Of a stretch of 64,000 bases of DNA, positions 44,693 to 54,341 are shown in pieces. The translations under genes were made by a program, and so were the position numbers. Every line of letters starts with the position of its first letter. The stretch's first letter is position 1. Below the pieces are notes generated by a model. The model did not search any database, was not told where the DNA came from, and saw only the letters and a program-made list of their open reading frames with translations. This DNA is from Melioribacteraceae bacterium (lineage in GTDB: Bacteria > Bacteroidota > Ignavibacteria > Ignavibacteriales > Melioribacteraceae): contig JALVFE010000010.1 in assembly GCA_027030245.1 (NCBI GenBank), positions 1 to 64,000 of the forward strand, written 5' to 3'.

Positions 44693-45949
44693 ATGAAAGC
44701 ACAAATTATTACAATTGGCGACGAAATTTTAATCGGTAAAACACTTAACACAAACGCATCTTTCATCGGGGAAAAACTTTCGGAAATCGATTTCGAAATT
44801 TCCAAAATATCGGTTGTGGGAGACGAGGAAGATGCAATTATCCGTGAATTTAAAGACGCATTCGAAAATAATGATGTGGTAATCGTTACCGGAGGTTTAG
44901 GTCCAACTCACGATGACGTAACAAAAAAATGCGTTACCGAGTTTTTCGATACGGAGTTGGAACTCGACCAAGATATTCTCTCCGAAGTTCTCGAATTTGC
45001 AAAGAAAAGAGGAGTGAAGGAAACAGAGAAAGTCCGGGGTCAAGCAATGATTCCCAAAATAGCCGAACCCATAAAAAATACAAAGGGAACGGCGCCCGGT
45101 ATGTGGATTGAAAAAGATAACAAAGTGTTTATCGTTATGCCCGGAGTTCCTTATGAAATGGCGGAAATGTTCGAAAAATATATTGTTCCCAAATTAAAAG
45201 AGAAGTATAAAGATTCCCTTACCGCCAAAGAAATTACGCACTTGCTTACAACCGGCATCCCTGAAGTTGTTTTATACGAAAAGCTCGGCTCGCTAAAAGA
45301 TATTTTAGGAGATGGTAAACTTGCTTTTTTGCCGAGTCAGTACGGAGTTAAAATGAGATTGACCGTGGTGGGCGAAAACAAAGAAGATGCACACAATAAA
45401 CTTTTGGAAATTGAACAAAGAATTAGGGCTTTGGTAGGAAGATATATTTACGGAAAGGACGATGACACACTCGAAAGTGTAGTCGGAAGATTGTTAAAAG
45501 ACAGGGGATTGACTTTGGCGGTAGCCGAATCGTGTACCGGCGGATTAATCAGTCACCGCATCACAAACGTAAGCGGAAGCAGTTCGTATTTCGAAAGGGC
45601 TTTGATAACTTACAGTAACGGTGCAAAGGTGGAACTGCTCAATATAGACGAAGACTTGATTGAGCAATACGGAGCGGTAAGTATGGAAGTTGCCCGTTTG
45701 ATGGCTGACGGAGTAAGAAAAGTTAGCGGTACCGACATCGGACTTGCGGCAACCGGAATTATGGGACCTACCGGAGCAACTCCAACGAAACCGGTTGGAT
45801 TAGTTTACATTGGAATTTGCGACGATAAAGTTTGTACGTCGAAAGAGTTCAGATTTGGAGATGACAGAATTTTGAACAAAGAACGAACTTCGCAAGCGGC
45901 TTTGGATATGTTGAGAAGGAATTTGCTCGGAATTCCTTATGACGAATAG
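44693..45949 (+). CDS. cinA: CinA family protein (NMN deamidase-related)
   Basis: A 418-residue two-domain protein. The N-terminal MoCF/COG1058 domain (IITIGDEILIGKTLNTN, VIVTGGLGPTHDDVTKK) has ADP-ribose pyrophosphatase activity in characterised relatives. The C-terminal CinA domain (LAVAESCTGGLISHRIT, AATGIMGPTGATPTKPVG) is an NMN amidohydrolase. It helps recycle pyridine nucleotides; the competence link comes from other species. Its end overlaps thpR by 11 bases, and recA follows, a common gene order. Confidence 0.93.
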   Translation: MKAQIITIGDEILIGKTLNTNASFIGEKLSEIDFEISKISVVGDEEDAIIREFKDAFENNDVVIVTGGLGPTHDDVTKKCVTEFFDTELELDQDILSEVLEFAKKRGVKETEKVRGQAMIPKIAEPIKNTKGTAPGMWIEKDNKVFIVMPGVPYEMAEMFEKYIVPKLKEKYKDSLTAKEITHLLTTGIPEVVLYEKLGSLKDILGDGKLAFLPSQYGVKMRLTVVGENKEDAHNKLLEIEQRIRALVGRYIYGKDDDTLESVVGRLLKDRGLTLAVAESCTGGLISHRITNVSGSSSYFERALITYSNGAKVELLNIDEDLIEQYGAVSMEVARLMADGVRKVSGTDIGLAATGIMGPTGATPTKPVGLVYIGICDDKVCTSKEFRFGDDRILNKERTSQAALDMLRRNLLGIPYDE

Positions 45950-46493
45950 ATTGTTTATCGCCCTCGATTTACCGGAAAATATCGTTCGCGAAATTTCAGA
46001 AATCCGGAAATCGATTTACAACGATGAAAATATCAGATGGGAGCCGGAAGAGAAACTTCATATTACCCTTAAGTTCCTCGGCGACGTAAATACGAATTTG
46101 ATCCCGGCAATTTCACAAGTTATCGAATCCGTTTGTGCGGATAACGGGGAAATTGAACTAAAGTACAAAAGTTTCGGATATTTTTTCAGAAAAGGTGTTC
46201 CGAAAATTTTATGGCTCGGTTTTGATTACCAAGAAAACTTAATTAATTTAAATAATAAACTTAACGAATCGCTTGAAAGTCTGGGGTTCGAAAAAGAAAA
46301 AAGAAACTTCAAACCTCATCTTACTTTATTGAGAATTAAAGGCAGAGAAGATTTTAAAAAACTCGATGACTTTCTTGAATATAAATTACCGGGAAAATCT
46401 TTTTACTGTAGTTCCGTAACTTTGTTCAAAAGCGAATTGAAACCAAGTGGTTCAGTTTACACTAGTATTAAAAATTTTAAATTGAAATCATAG
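45939..46493 (+). CDS. thpR: RNA 2',3'-cyclic phosphodiesterase (2H family)
   Basis: A 184-residue 2H phosphoesterase with both HxTx motifs: HITLKFLG and HLTLLRI. The start [13 protein letters not shown] is typical. Relatives open 2',3'-cyclic phosphates on RNA ends. It lies between cinA and recA. Confidence 0.92.
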   Translation: MTNRLFIALDLPENIVREISEIRKSIYNDENIRWEPEEKLHITLKFLGDVNTNLIPAISQVIESVCADNGEIELKYKSFGYFFRKGVPKILWLGFDYQENLINLNNKLNESLESLGFEKEKRNFKPHLTLLRIKGREDFKKLDDFLEYKLPGKSFYCSSVTLFKSELKPSGSVYTSIKNFKLKS

Positions 46494-46504
46494 AGGAGGA
46501 TAAA

Positions 46505-47554
46505 ATGTCTAAAGAGAAAGACGCCAGACTTAAAATGTTGGAAGATACCATTTACAGCATCGAGAAAACATACGGCAAAGGCGCCATTATGAAATTAGGC
46601 GACGGCGTCATCAATAAAGTGGAAGCTATTTCTACGGGATCGATTTCACTCGATTACGCTTTGGGAATCGGCGGATTACCCAGAGGAAGAATAGTTGAGA
46701 TTTACGGTCCGGAATCTTCGGGAAAAACAACTATTTGTTTGCACGCAATTGCCGAAGCACAAAAGCAAGGCGGTATTGCCGCCTTTATTGATGCCGAACA
46801 TGCTTTGGATATCAATTATGCAAAACGTCTCGGCGTTGATGTTCAAAATCTTTTAATTTCCCAACCCGATTACGGCGAACAAGCTCTTGAAATAGTAGAT
46901 ACTTTAGTCCGTAGCAATGCTTTGGATATTATTGTTATCGATTCGGTTGCCGCTTTGGTTCCCCGTTCTGAAATTGAAGGCGATATGGGCGATCCGCAAA
47001 TGGGTGTTCAAGCAAGATTAATGTCTCAAGCGTTAAGAAAAATTACCGGAGCCGTTAGTCGTTCTAAGACTTGCGTGATCTTTACCAATCAGCTCAGAAG
47101 TAAAATCGGGGTTATGTTCGGAAGTCCCGAAACAACTACCGGTGGAAACGCACTAAAATTTTATGCTTCTGTACGATTGGATATAAGAAGAATTGCAGCT
47201 ATTAAAGACGGACAGGAAATAGTTGGTAACCGTACAAAAGTTAAAGTTGTAAAGAGCAAGGTAGCTCCGCCCTTCAAACAAGTGGAGTTCGATATTTTAT
47301 ACAATCACGGAATCAGCAAAGAAGGCGATTTAATTGATATGGCGGTTGAAAAAGGACTTGTTAAGAAAAGCGGCGCTTGGTTTACTTACGGCGAAGAAAG
47401 ATTTCAGGGAAGGGAACAATTCCGCCGTGCATTGGTTGAAGATGAATCTTTAAAAGCTAAGTTGGAAAAAGAAGTTAAAATAAAACTTGGAATGATTAAC
47501 GAAGAAGAACCGAAAAATAACGGTGCGAAAGAAAAAGTAACCGCAACAAAATGA
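46505..47554 (+). CDS. recA: RecA recombinase
   Basis: A 349-residue RecA with Walker [10 protein letters not shown], the signature [14 protein letters not shown], and the typical start [21 protein letters not shown]. It forms filaments on single-stranded DNA, drives strand exchange and triggers LexA cleavage. AGGAGG precedes the start. Its stop overlaps the recX start (ATGA). I did not find a clear SOS box in the thpR-recA gap, which is only 11 bp. Confidence 0.98.
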   Translation: MSKEKDARLKMLEDTIYSIEKTYGKGAIMKLGDGVINKVEAISTGSISLDYALGIGGLPRGRIVEIYGPESSGKTTICLHAIAEAQKQGGIAAFIDAEHALDINYAKRLGVDVQNLLISQPDYGEQALEIVDTLVRSNALDIIVIDSVAALVPRSEIEGDMGDPQMGVQARLMSQALRKITGAVSRSKTCVIFTNQLRSKIGVMFGSPETTTGGNALKFYASVRLDIRRIAAIKDGQEIVGNRTKVKVVKSKVAPPFKQVEFDILYNHGISKEGDLIDMAVEKGLVKKSGAWFTYGEERFQGREQFRRALVEDESLKAKLEKEVKIKLGMINEEEPKNNGAKEKVTATK

Positions 47555-48174
47555 TTATAACCCGCCTTGTTAAAAAGGGGAAAAATGTTATTGTTGAAGT
47601 TGACGGTACTGATGAATTTTTAATTAGAGAAGAAATTGTTTATAAAGCCGGACTCAGAAAAAACGACGAGCTGAATGAGGAAAAGCTTGAGGGACTCATC
47701 CGGCAAAGTTCTTTAATAAAAATCAAAGAAAAAGCACTCGACTTGCTTTCGAGGAGACCACATTCTTCGAGAGAATTAAAAACCAAGTTGATTAAAAAAG
47801 GATTCGACCCCGTGCAAATCGATTCGGTTATACGGGAACTTAAAGAGAAGCGTTATTTAAACGATTTCGAATTTGCAAAATTACTTGCGGAAGAAAAAAT
47901 CGGTAAGAAAAAGAAAGGTTTGAACTTGGTGAAAAAAACTTTGATCGAAAAAGGAATTGACAGAAATATAATTGATGAAATCCTTAATTCTTATGCGAAT
48001 AACGAAATACTTTACGAAAACGCATTAATATCAGCCGGTAAAAAAATAGCAAGTTTGGATTATAAAAATCTTACGGAGAATGAGCTCAAAAACAAGGTGC
48101 GTAGATTTCTTAATTCACGCGGATACGATAGGGATACAATTGAAAAAGTAATTAACACAAAATTCAGCGGATAA
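47551..48174 (+). CDS. recX: Regulatory protein RecX
   Basis: A 207-residue protein of tandem three-helix repeats: [24 protein letters not shown], then [15 protein letters not shown] and the C-terminal [19 protein letters not shown]. It binds RecA filaments and limits their growth. Translational overlap with recA fixes the identity. Slightly longer than many RecX proteins because of an N-terminal extension of ~55 residues. Confidence 0.94.
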   Translation: MIITRLVKKGKNVIVEVDGTDEFLIREEIVYKAGLRKNDELNEEKLEGLIRQSSLIKIKEKALDLLSRRPHSSRELKTKLIKKGFDPVQIDSVIRELKEKRYLNDFEFAKLLAEEKIGKKKKGLNLVKKTLIEKGIDRNIIDEILNSYANNEILYENALISAGKKIASLDYKNLTENELKNKVRRFLNSRGYDRDTIEKVINTKFSG

Positions 48175-48180
48175 AGTTTA

Positions 48181-49350
48181 ATGGAAAAATTTAAAAGTCT
48201 TGATTATTATAATATTGAAGAATTGTTATCTGAAGAAGAAAAATTAGTAAGGGATTCAATTCGCGAATTTGTTTCAAACGAAGTTCTGCCTATAATTGAA
48301 AAACATTACCGCGAGGGAACTTTCCCGTTACACCTTATTCCGAAGTTGGCGGAACTCGGTGTTCTCGGAATAACTCTTCCCGAAAAATACGGCTGTTCGG
48401 AAATGAATAATGTTATCTATGGATTGGTTATGCAAGAATTGGAAAGGGGCGACAGCGGTTTAAGGAGTTTTGTATCCGTGCAAAACAGTTTGGTAATGTA
48501 TCCGATTTATACTTTCGGCAGCGAAGAGCAAAGACTGAAGTGGTTGCACAAATTGTCTTCCGGTGAAAAAATCGGTTGTTTCGGTTTAACCGAACCCGAT
48601 TACGGTTCTAATCCGGCCGGAATGGTTACCAAAGCGGAAAAGGTGGATGGCGGGTATGTTCTTAACGGAGCTAAAATGTGGATTACCAACGGCTCGATAG
48701 CCGATGTGGCTGTAGTTTGGGCTAAATTGGACGGGGTAATCAGAGGTTTTTTAGTCGAAAAAGGATTCAAAGGTTTTTCGGCGCCTGAAATGAAAGGGAA
48801 ACATTCCTTGCGCGCATCAATTACTTCTGAACTTATTTTTCAAGACGTATTTGTCCCCGAAGAAAATTTATTGCCCGGGAGCAACGGATTGAAATCACCT
48901 TTGAAGTGTTTGAATCAAGCGCGCTACAGCATTGCGTGGGGCGTTGTCGGATCTATGCTTGCGGTTTATCATACCGTTTTGGATTATGCTAAAAGCAGAA
49001 TTCAATTCAGCAAACCCATTGCCGGTTATCAATTAATTCAAGATAAACTTGTTTATATGGTTACGGAAATAACCAAAGCGCAATTATTGAATTTGCAATT
49101 GGCAAAACTTAAAGATGCAGGGAAAGTTAAACATACGCAAATTTCATTGGCAAAAAGAAATAACGTTGAAAAAGCTTTGGAGATTGCGAGAATGGGCAGG
49201 GAAATTCTCGGAGCTAACGGTATTCTCGACGAATACCCCGTGATGAGACACGCAAATAATTTGGAATCGGTTAAGACTTACGAAGGAACACACGAAATGC
49301 ATACGCTTATTATCGGAGAAGATATAACGGGCATTTCCGCATTTGATTAA
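48181..49350 (+). CDS. Acyl-CoA dehydrogenase, glutaryl-CoA dehydrogenase-like
   Basis: A 389-residue flavoenzyme. CFGLTEPDYGSNPAGM and WITNGSIADVAVVWAK are the FAD and substrate-binding signatures. The catalytic Glu lies in TYEGTHEMHTLIIGEDITG near the C-terminus, the position used by glutaryl-CoA and short-chain enzymes. It oxidises an acyl-CoA and passes electrons to ETF. The close match in style to glutaryl-CoA dehydrogenases is suggestive, but the neighbours give no pathway context. Confidence 0.88.
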   Translation: MEKFKSLDYYNIEELLSEEEKLVRDSIREFVSNEVLPIIEKHYREGTFPLHLIPKLAELGVLGITLPEKYGCSEMNNVIYGLVMQELERGDSGLRSFVSVQNSLVMYPIYTFGSEEQRLKWLHKLSSGEKIGCFGLTEPDYGSNPAGMVTKAEKVDGGYVLNGAKMWITNGSIADVAVVWAKLDGVIRGFLVEKGFKGFSAPEMKGKHSLRASITSELIFQDVFVPEENLLPGSNGLKSPLKCLNQARYSIAWGVVGSMLAVYHTVLDYAKSRIQFSKPIAGYQLIQDKLVYMVTEITKAQLLNLQLAKLKDAGKVKHTQISLAKRNNVEKALEIARMGREILGANGILDEYPVMRHANNLESVKTYEGTHEMHTLIIGEDITGISAFD

Positions 49351-49393
49351 CAATAATTAAAGAGGAATAATTTATTTGTTAACGGAGATATAA

Positions 49394-50872
49394 ATGCACA
49401 AAGAAAAGATATTATACGAAGCGCTTACGTTCGACGATATATTACTTGTTCCCGCTAAATCGTCGGTGCTTCCGCGTGAAACGGATTTATCTACAAAGTT
49501 TACAAAAAAAATAAAATTGAACATTCCGCTTGTTTCCGCTGCAATGGATACGGTAACAGAAGCCCGTATGGCAATAGCAATGGCTGCTCAAGGCGGAATC
49601 GGTATTATTCATAAAAATATGTCCATAGAAAGACAATCCGAAGAAGTTGATAAAGTTAAACGCTCGGAAAGCGGTATGATTGTAAATCCGATTACATTAA
49701 AAGAAGACAGTACCGTGCAAGATGCCTTGGAATTGATGAAAAAATATAAAATTTCAGGTATTCCGATTGTTGATGAACATAATAAATTGATTGGTATCCT
49801 CACTAATCGCGATTTAAGGTTCGAGCCCAACGTAAATTTACCTGTTAAAGAAGTAATGACAAAAACCGAATTGAAAACCGCGCCCGTCGGCACAACATTG
49901 GAAGAAGCTAAAATGATTTTACAAAAACACAGAATTGAAAAACTTCCCGTTGTTGACGAAAACGGCGTGCTCAGGGGATTGATTACATACAAAGATATTT
50001 CTAAAAAAATAAAATTTCCCAATGCCAGTAAAGATGAACTCGGAAGATTAAGGGTTGGTGCCGCCGTTGGAGTTACAAGCGATACGATGGAGCGCGTTAA
50101 AGCTTTGGTTGATGCCAATGTTGATGTAATCGTTGTCGATACTGCACACGGACATTCCGAAGGGGTTATTAAAACCGTAAGGGAAATAAAAAAAACTTTC
50201 CCCGATATCCAATTAGTGGCCGGTAACATTGTTTCGAAAGAAGCGGCACTCGATTTGGTAGAAGCGGGAGTTGATGCGGTGAAAGTAGGAATCGGCGCCG
50301 GTTCGATTTGTACTACAAGAATAGTTGCCGGTGTCGGTGTTCCCCAAATTTCCGCTATTCTCGAAGTTGCGGATGCTCTTAAAGATACAGGCGTTCCTTT
50401 AATTGCCGACGGCGGAATAAAACAAACGGGCGACGTTGCGAAAGCAATTGCCGCAGGTGCCGATACGGTAATGATCGGCGGTATGTTTGCCGGTGTTGAC
50501 GAAACCCCGGGCGAAAAAATCCTTTACGAAGGTAGAAGTTTCAAAGTTTACAGGGGAATGGGCTCTATCGGAGCAATGAAAGAGGGGAGTAAAGACAGAT
50601 ATTTTCAAGATATGGAAGACGATATCAAAAAATTAGTGCCCGAAGGCGTTGAAGGACGTGTACCGTATAAAGGTCCGTTAGCCGATACGGTTTATCAGTT
50701 TATCGGCGGATTACGCGCATCGATGGGATATTGCGGAGCAAGGGATATTGAAGAATTTAAAAACAAATCCAAATTCGTGAAAATTTCTAATGCGGGACTG
50801 CGCGAAAGCCATCCGCACGATGTAATTATTACAAAAGAATCACCCAATTATCAATCAAAATTTATCGGATAA
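49394..50872 (+). CDS. guaB: IMP dehydrogenase
   Basis: A 492-residue enzyme of full length. The barrel starts [19 protein letters not shown]. Two CBS domains lie at about 95-210 ([38 protein letters not shown]). The active-site loop is [17 protein letters not shown] with the catalytic Cys. [17 protein letters not shown] is the mobile flap. It makes XMP from IMP, the committed step to GTP. It sits near purD and purC but with unrelated genes between. Confidence 0.97.
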   Translation: MHKEKILYEALTFDDILLVPAKSSVLPRETDLSTKFTKKIKLNIPLVSAAMDTVTEARMAIAMAAQGGIGIIHKNMSIERQSEEVDKVKRSESGMIVNPITLKEDSTVQDALELMKKYKISGIPIVDEHNKLIGILTNRDLRFEPNVNLPVKEVMTKTELKTAPVGTTLEEAKMILQKHRIEKLPVVDENGVLRGLITYKDISKKIKFPNASKDELGRLRVGAAVGVTSDTMERVKALVDANVDVIVVDTAHGHSEGVIKTVREIKKTFPDIQLVAGNIVSKEAALDLVEAGVDAVKVGIGAGSICTTRIVAGVGVPQISAILEVADALKDTGVPLIADGGIKQTGDVAKAIAAGADTVMIGGMFAGVDETPGEKILYEGRSFKVYRGMGSIGAMKEGSKDRYFQDMEDDIKKLVPEGVEGRVPYKGPLADTVYQFIGGLRASMGYCGARDIEEFKNKSKFVKISNAGLRESHPHDVIITKESPNYQSKFIG

Positions 50873-50878
50873 ACCCAA

Positions 50879-52159
50879 ATGTTCAAGGTTCTGGTCATTG
50901 CTTATTATTATCCTCCAATGGGTTTGAGCGGCGTACAACGCACATTGAAATTCACCAAGTATATGCCGCGTTTCAATTGGGAACCAACCGTTATTACTAC
51001 AGGTAAAACAGGTTATTTTGCACACGATTTAACCCTGCTCGAAGAGGCGGAAAAAGCCGGTGTGATCATTAAAAGAACGGAATCTTTCGATCCCCAATCT
51101 TTACTTAAACGAAAAGGTACGATGAAAATGCCCCCGGAAATAATTAGGAAAACATTAAGCAGGGTAAGCAAAACATTTTTTATTCCGGATAATAAAAAGT
51201 TTTGGTCACATAAAGCATATAACTTAGCGGTGTCAATCCTAAAACATGAACATTTTGATGTAATCTTTGTATCCGGACCACCGTTTTCAACTTTTATTAC
51301 TGCCGCAAAATTGAGGGAGCGTTTTAATATTCCGCTGATTATCGATTATCGTGATGCATGGACAGGAAATCAATTTGCTTTTAATCCTACGCCTTATCAT
51401 TCATGGAAACATAAAAAACTGGAAGATAAGATTTTGCGTAAAGCGGATAAAGTAATTGTGGTTAACAGGTTAATCAAAGAAAATTTGTTAAAGAAATTCC
51501 CGTTCCTCACTTTTAACGATGTACTTATTTTGCCTCACGGATTCGATTCCGAAGATTATGAAAATGTTGAACCGATACGTGAGGAAAAAAGGAAGTGCAA
51601 AATACTGTATTCCGGTATTTTTTACGAAAGTATTACTCCCAAATATCTTTTGCATGCTTTTAAGGAACTCAGCGTCGAAAGGCCCGATATTGCCGCAAAT
51701 ATCGAACTTCAATTTGCGGGTCATTTCAGGAGGGAGAACCAAAAACTTGTTGCACGTTTGGGACTCCAAAACTTCGTTAGAGAGTTCGGTTATTTGAATC
51801 ACCGGGAAACAATTAGGCGCGTTGTTTCTGCGGATGTTCTTTGGGTAATGCTGAGCAATAAAAAAATGGAAGCGGTAACACCCGGGAAGTTATATGAATA
51901 TTTCGGAAGCGGTAAACCCGTGCTTGCAACCGTTCCCGAAGGTGAAGCTAAAAAAGCTGCTCAGAAATACGGAGCATCGTTTATAGTTCCACCGGATGAT
52001 ATAAAAACCATAAAAAATACTTTAATTGAAATCGATAAGTTATTCAGATTAAATAAATTACCTAAGCCAACCAGAGAATTTATTCTGGAGCATGACCGAA
52101 GATTGTTAACAGAAAAATTAACAAAAGAATTTCAATTTTATTTGCGGGCTGAATTATGA
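50879..52159 (+). CDS. Family 4-like glycosyltransferase
   Basis: A 426-residue GT-B-fold enzyme. The N-terminal acceptor domain starts VLVIAYYYPPMGLSGVQRT; the C-terminal donor domain contains KLYEYFGSGKPVLATVPEG, the typical nucleotide-sugar motif with Glu. It probably adds a sugar to a surface polysaccharide or lipid. Donor and acceptor cannot be told. It starts six bases after guaB and overlaps purD by four bases, so it is embedded in the purine gene run. Confidence 0.88.
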   Translation: MFKVLVIAYYYPPMGLSGVQRTLKFTKYMPRFNWEPTVITTGKTGYFAHDLTLLEEAEKAGVIIKRTESFDPQSLLKRKGTMKMPPEIIRKTLSRVSKTFFIPDNKKFWSHKAYNLAVSILKHEHFDVIFVSGPPFSTFITAAKLRERFNIPLIIDYRDAWTGNQFAFNPTPYHSWKHKKLEDKILRKADKVIVVNRLIKENLLKKFPFLTFNDVLILPHGFDSEDYENVEPIREEKRKCKILYSGIFYESITPKYLLHAFKELSVERPDIAANIELQFAGHFRRENQKLVARLGLQNFVREFGYLNHRETIRRVVSADVLWVMLSNKKMEAVTPGKLYEYFGSGKPVLATVPEGEAKKAAQKYGASFIVPPDDIKTIKNTLIEIDKLFRLNKLPKPTREFILEHDRRLLTEKLTKEFQFYLRAEL

Positions 52160-53430
52160 ATGTATTAATTGTTGGCTCCGGCGGAAGGGAACATGCATTG
52201 GCGTTAAAAGTCAAAGAAAGCCATAAACTTGAAAATCTTTTTATTGCGCCCGGAAATGCTGGTACATCTTTCATTGGAAAGAATGTGAATTTGAATCCTT
52301 CCGATCACAAAGAAATAATTGATTTTTGCAAAACTCAAGGTATTAATTTGGTTGTTATCGGACCTGAAAAACCTTTGGCCGAAGGTTTGGCTGACAATCT
52401 GGCTGAAAATAATATTCCCGTTTTCGGACCGCGAAAAAATGCCGCACAAATAGAAAGCAACAAAGCATTTGCCAAAAATCTGATGAAAAAATACGGAATT
52501 CCCACCGCAGAATACAAAGTGTTTAAGAAACAAGATTATATAAACGCTGTAACTTATGCAAAATCAATAAGTTATCCGGTAGTAGTTAAAGCATCGGGTT
52601 TGGCTGCCGGAAAAGGTGTATCGATTTGCTATACGGCTTTAGAAGCGGAAAATGCAATCAAAGAATGCTTTGAATATAATGTTTTCGGAGATGCCGGAAA
52701 CGAGATTGTCGTTGAGGAATTTTTAGAAGGACAAGAATTTTCTGTATTTGCCGTTGCAAGCGGTACGGATTATATTGTTTTACCTCCGGCACAGGACCAT
52801 AAAAGAATAGGCGAAGGTGACACCGGAAAGAACACCGGCGGAATGGGAGCTTATGCTCCAACGCCGTTTATAACCGATGAAATTTTGCAAAGGGTAAAAA
52901 CGGAAATAATAGAAAAAACACTTAATGCTCTCAAATCCGAAGGCAGGGAATATTCGGGATGTTTATATTGCGGATTAATCTTAACCGAAGAAGGTCCGAA
53001 GGTTATTGAATTCAATTGCAGATTCGGCGATCCCGAAACCCAAGTCGTTTTGCCGTTACTCGAAGGTGATTTTTTGGATTTATTATATTCGGTTGCAAGT
53101 GGTAATATAAATAAAGCGGCGGTGAAATATAACGGTGGAGCGGCGCTTTGTGTTGTTACGGCTTCCAAAGGGTATCCCGGCAAATATGAAAAAGGATTTG
53201 AAATAAAAGGATTGGAAAAAATTAACGATCCCGATATTCAAATTATTCACGCAGGAACAAAAGCTGTAAACGGAAAGATTTTCACCAACGGTGGCAGGGT
53301 TTTGAATATTGTGGCAATCGATGGTGAAGGCAACTTAAGATATTGTAAAGAAAAAGCTTATGCTTCATTACTTAAAGTAAAATATGAAGGAATTTATTAT
53401 AGAAAAGACATTGGCAGCAAAGCCTTGTAG
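52156..53430 (+). CDS. purD: Phosphoribosylamine-glycine ligase
   Basis: A 424-residue ATP-grasp enzyme: VLIVGSGGREHALALK at the start, VVKASGLAAGKGVSI as the ATP loop, and CRFGDPETQVVLPLL as the metal-binding region. It makes glycinamide ribonucleotide. Its last two residues and stop (GCC TTG TAG) run into the GTAGGTCAAC dispersed repeat, which may have replaced the original end. It closes the dense plus-strand run. Confidence 0.96.
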   Translation: MNVLIVGSGGREHALALKVKESHKLENLFIAPGNAGTSFIGKNVNLNPSDHKEIIDFCKTQGINLVVIGPEKPLAEGLADNLAENNIPVFGPRKNAAQIESNKAFAKNLMKKYGIPTAEYKVFKKQDYINAVTYAKSISYPVVVKASGLAAGKGVSICYTALEAENAIKECFEYNVFGDAGNEIVVEEFLEGQEFSVFAVASGTDYIVLPPAQDHKRIGEGDTGKNTGGMGAYAPTPFITDEILQRVKTEIIEKTLNALKSEGREYSGCLYCGLILTEEGPKVIEFNCRFGDPETQVVLPLLEGDFLDLLYSVASGNINKAAVKYNGGAALCVVTASKGYPGKYEKGFEIKGLEKINDPDIQIIHAGTKAVNGKIFTNGGRVLNIVAIDGEGNLRYCKEKAYASLLKVKYEGIYYRKDIGSKAL

Positions 53431-54012
53431 GTCAACTCGCCAGCTTGACCGAAGCCCATGATTGTAGGTCAACCCGAGAAATCGACCTATATCTAAATAA
53501 ATTACACTTTGGCTTGGCTGATTGACATGAGCCAAATTAAAAGGGCTGTTTCGTAAGGGGCATGCTGTCCGTTGTAAGCGATTGGTTCAGCATCTAACTC
53601 AAATCACGAGTTCTTTTTAGATCCCGAAATGAATTCGAGATGACTGGTTCTGTTCTGTGTCATGCTGTTCGCCGAAGGCGAATTGTTTCAGCATCTGCTT
53701 CAACTTCACTGCTACCACCGTCCACACTGGGTTAGAATTAGATTATTTTTCATTAGCGAATTCGCGGCAATTTTAATTGTTCTTTCCAGATTCCGAAATA
53801 AGTTCGGGATGACTGGTTATATTCGATTCGCCATTAGCGGACAGGATGACAGAAAAGAAATTCCAACTCACAAATAACCATTAACAAATGACGATTGACA
53901 AATAACGATTTTTAAGTTTTTAAGATAGCCCCATAAAGCAAAATTGTAATTAAACCTTGCCAAGTTGACCGAAGCATGAGATTGCAAATCAACATGCTAT
54001 TTTGACCAAAAC
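53428..54012. repeat. Repeat zone between purD and the CRISPR leader
   Basis: Contains GTAGGTCAAC...TTGACC units (53428-53500 and about 53955-54010), CATGCTG..TTTCAGCAT units, one with a CGCCGAAGGCG mini-hairpin at 53670-53680, two CCGAAAT..TTCGGGATGAC palindromes, and low-complexity words like caaataacc and aatgacgattg. No gene is visible. Confidence 0.75.
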
Positions 54013-54341
54013 CATTTTTTATTTATTTTTTTTACGAAGATACTTTACGCACGCTTCACGCTTTTCAACCCGCTTTTGTTGCTTTGTAGCGTCGTCACTA
54101 ATGCTATTTAACGAAAAAATCTACTGCAAAACACGGAAATAAAACCCCAAAAATAAGTTTGGCACGATTTTATTAATTTTCGTCGATCGACCCAAAATTG
54201 CAAAAATTTAAAACCAAAAGTGCGAAAACGGGCTAAAAACGAACATTTTGATTTAAAATTCCGTAAAAAAACAACGATCGACGAAACTGCGAAAATGAAC
54301 TGTTTTGTTGCAAAAGTTGTGATTTTTGCATATTTTTAACT
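54013..54341 (+). promoter_or_regulatory. CRISPR leader
   Basis: AT-rich DNA directly upstream of the first repeat on the side expected from repeat orientation. An inverted pair, TTTCGTCGATCG at 54178-54189 and CGATCGACGAAA at 54275-54286, lies within it. This could be a binding site for adaptation or host factors. The exact leader limits and promoter are not determined. Confidence 0.65.

Noticed and set aside
49609-50229. 206-codon frame antisense to guaB
   Set aside because: A shadow of the strong guaB codon bias on the other strand; no start signal or family features.
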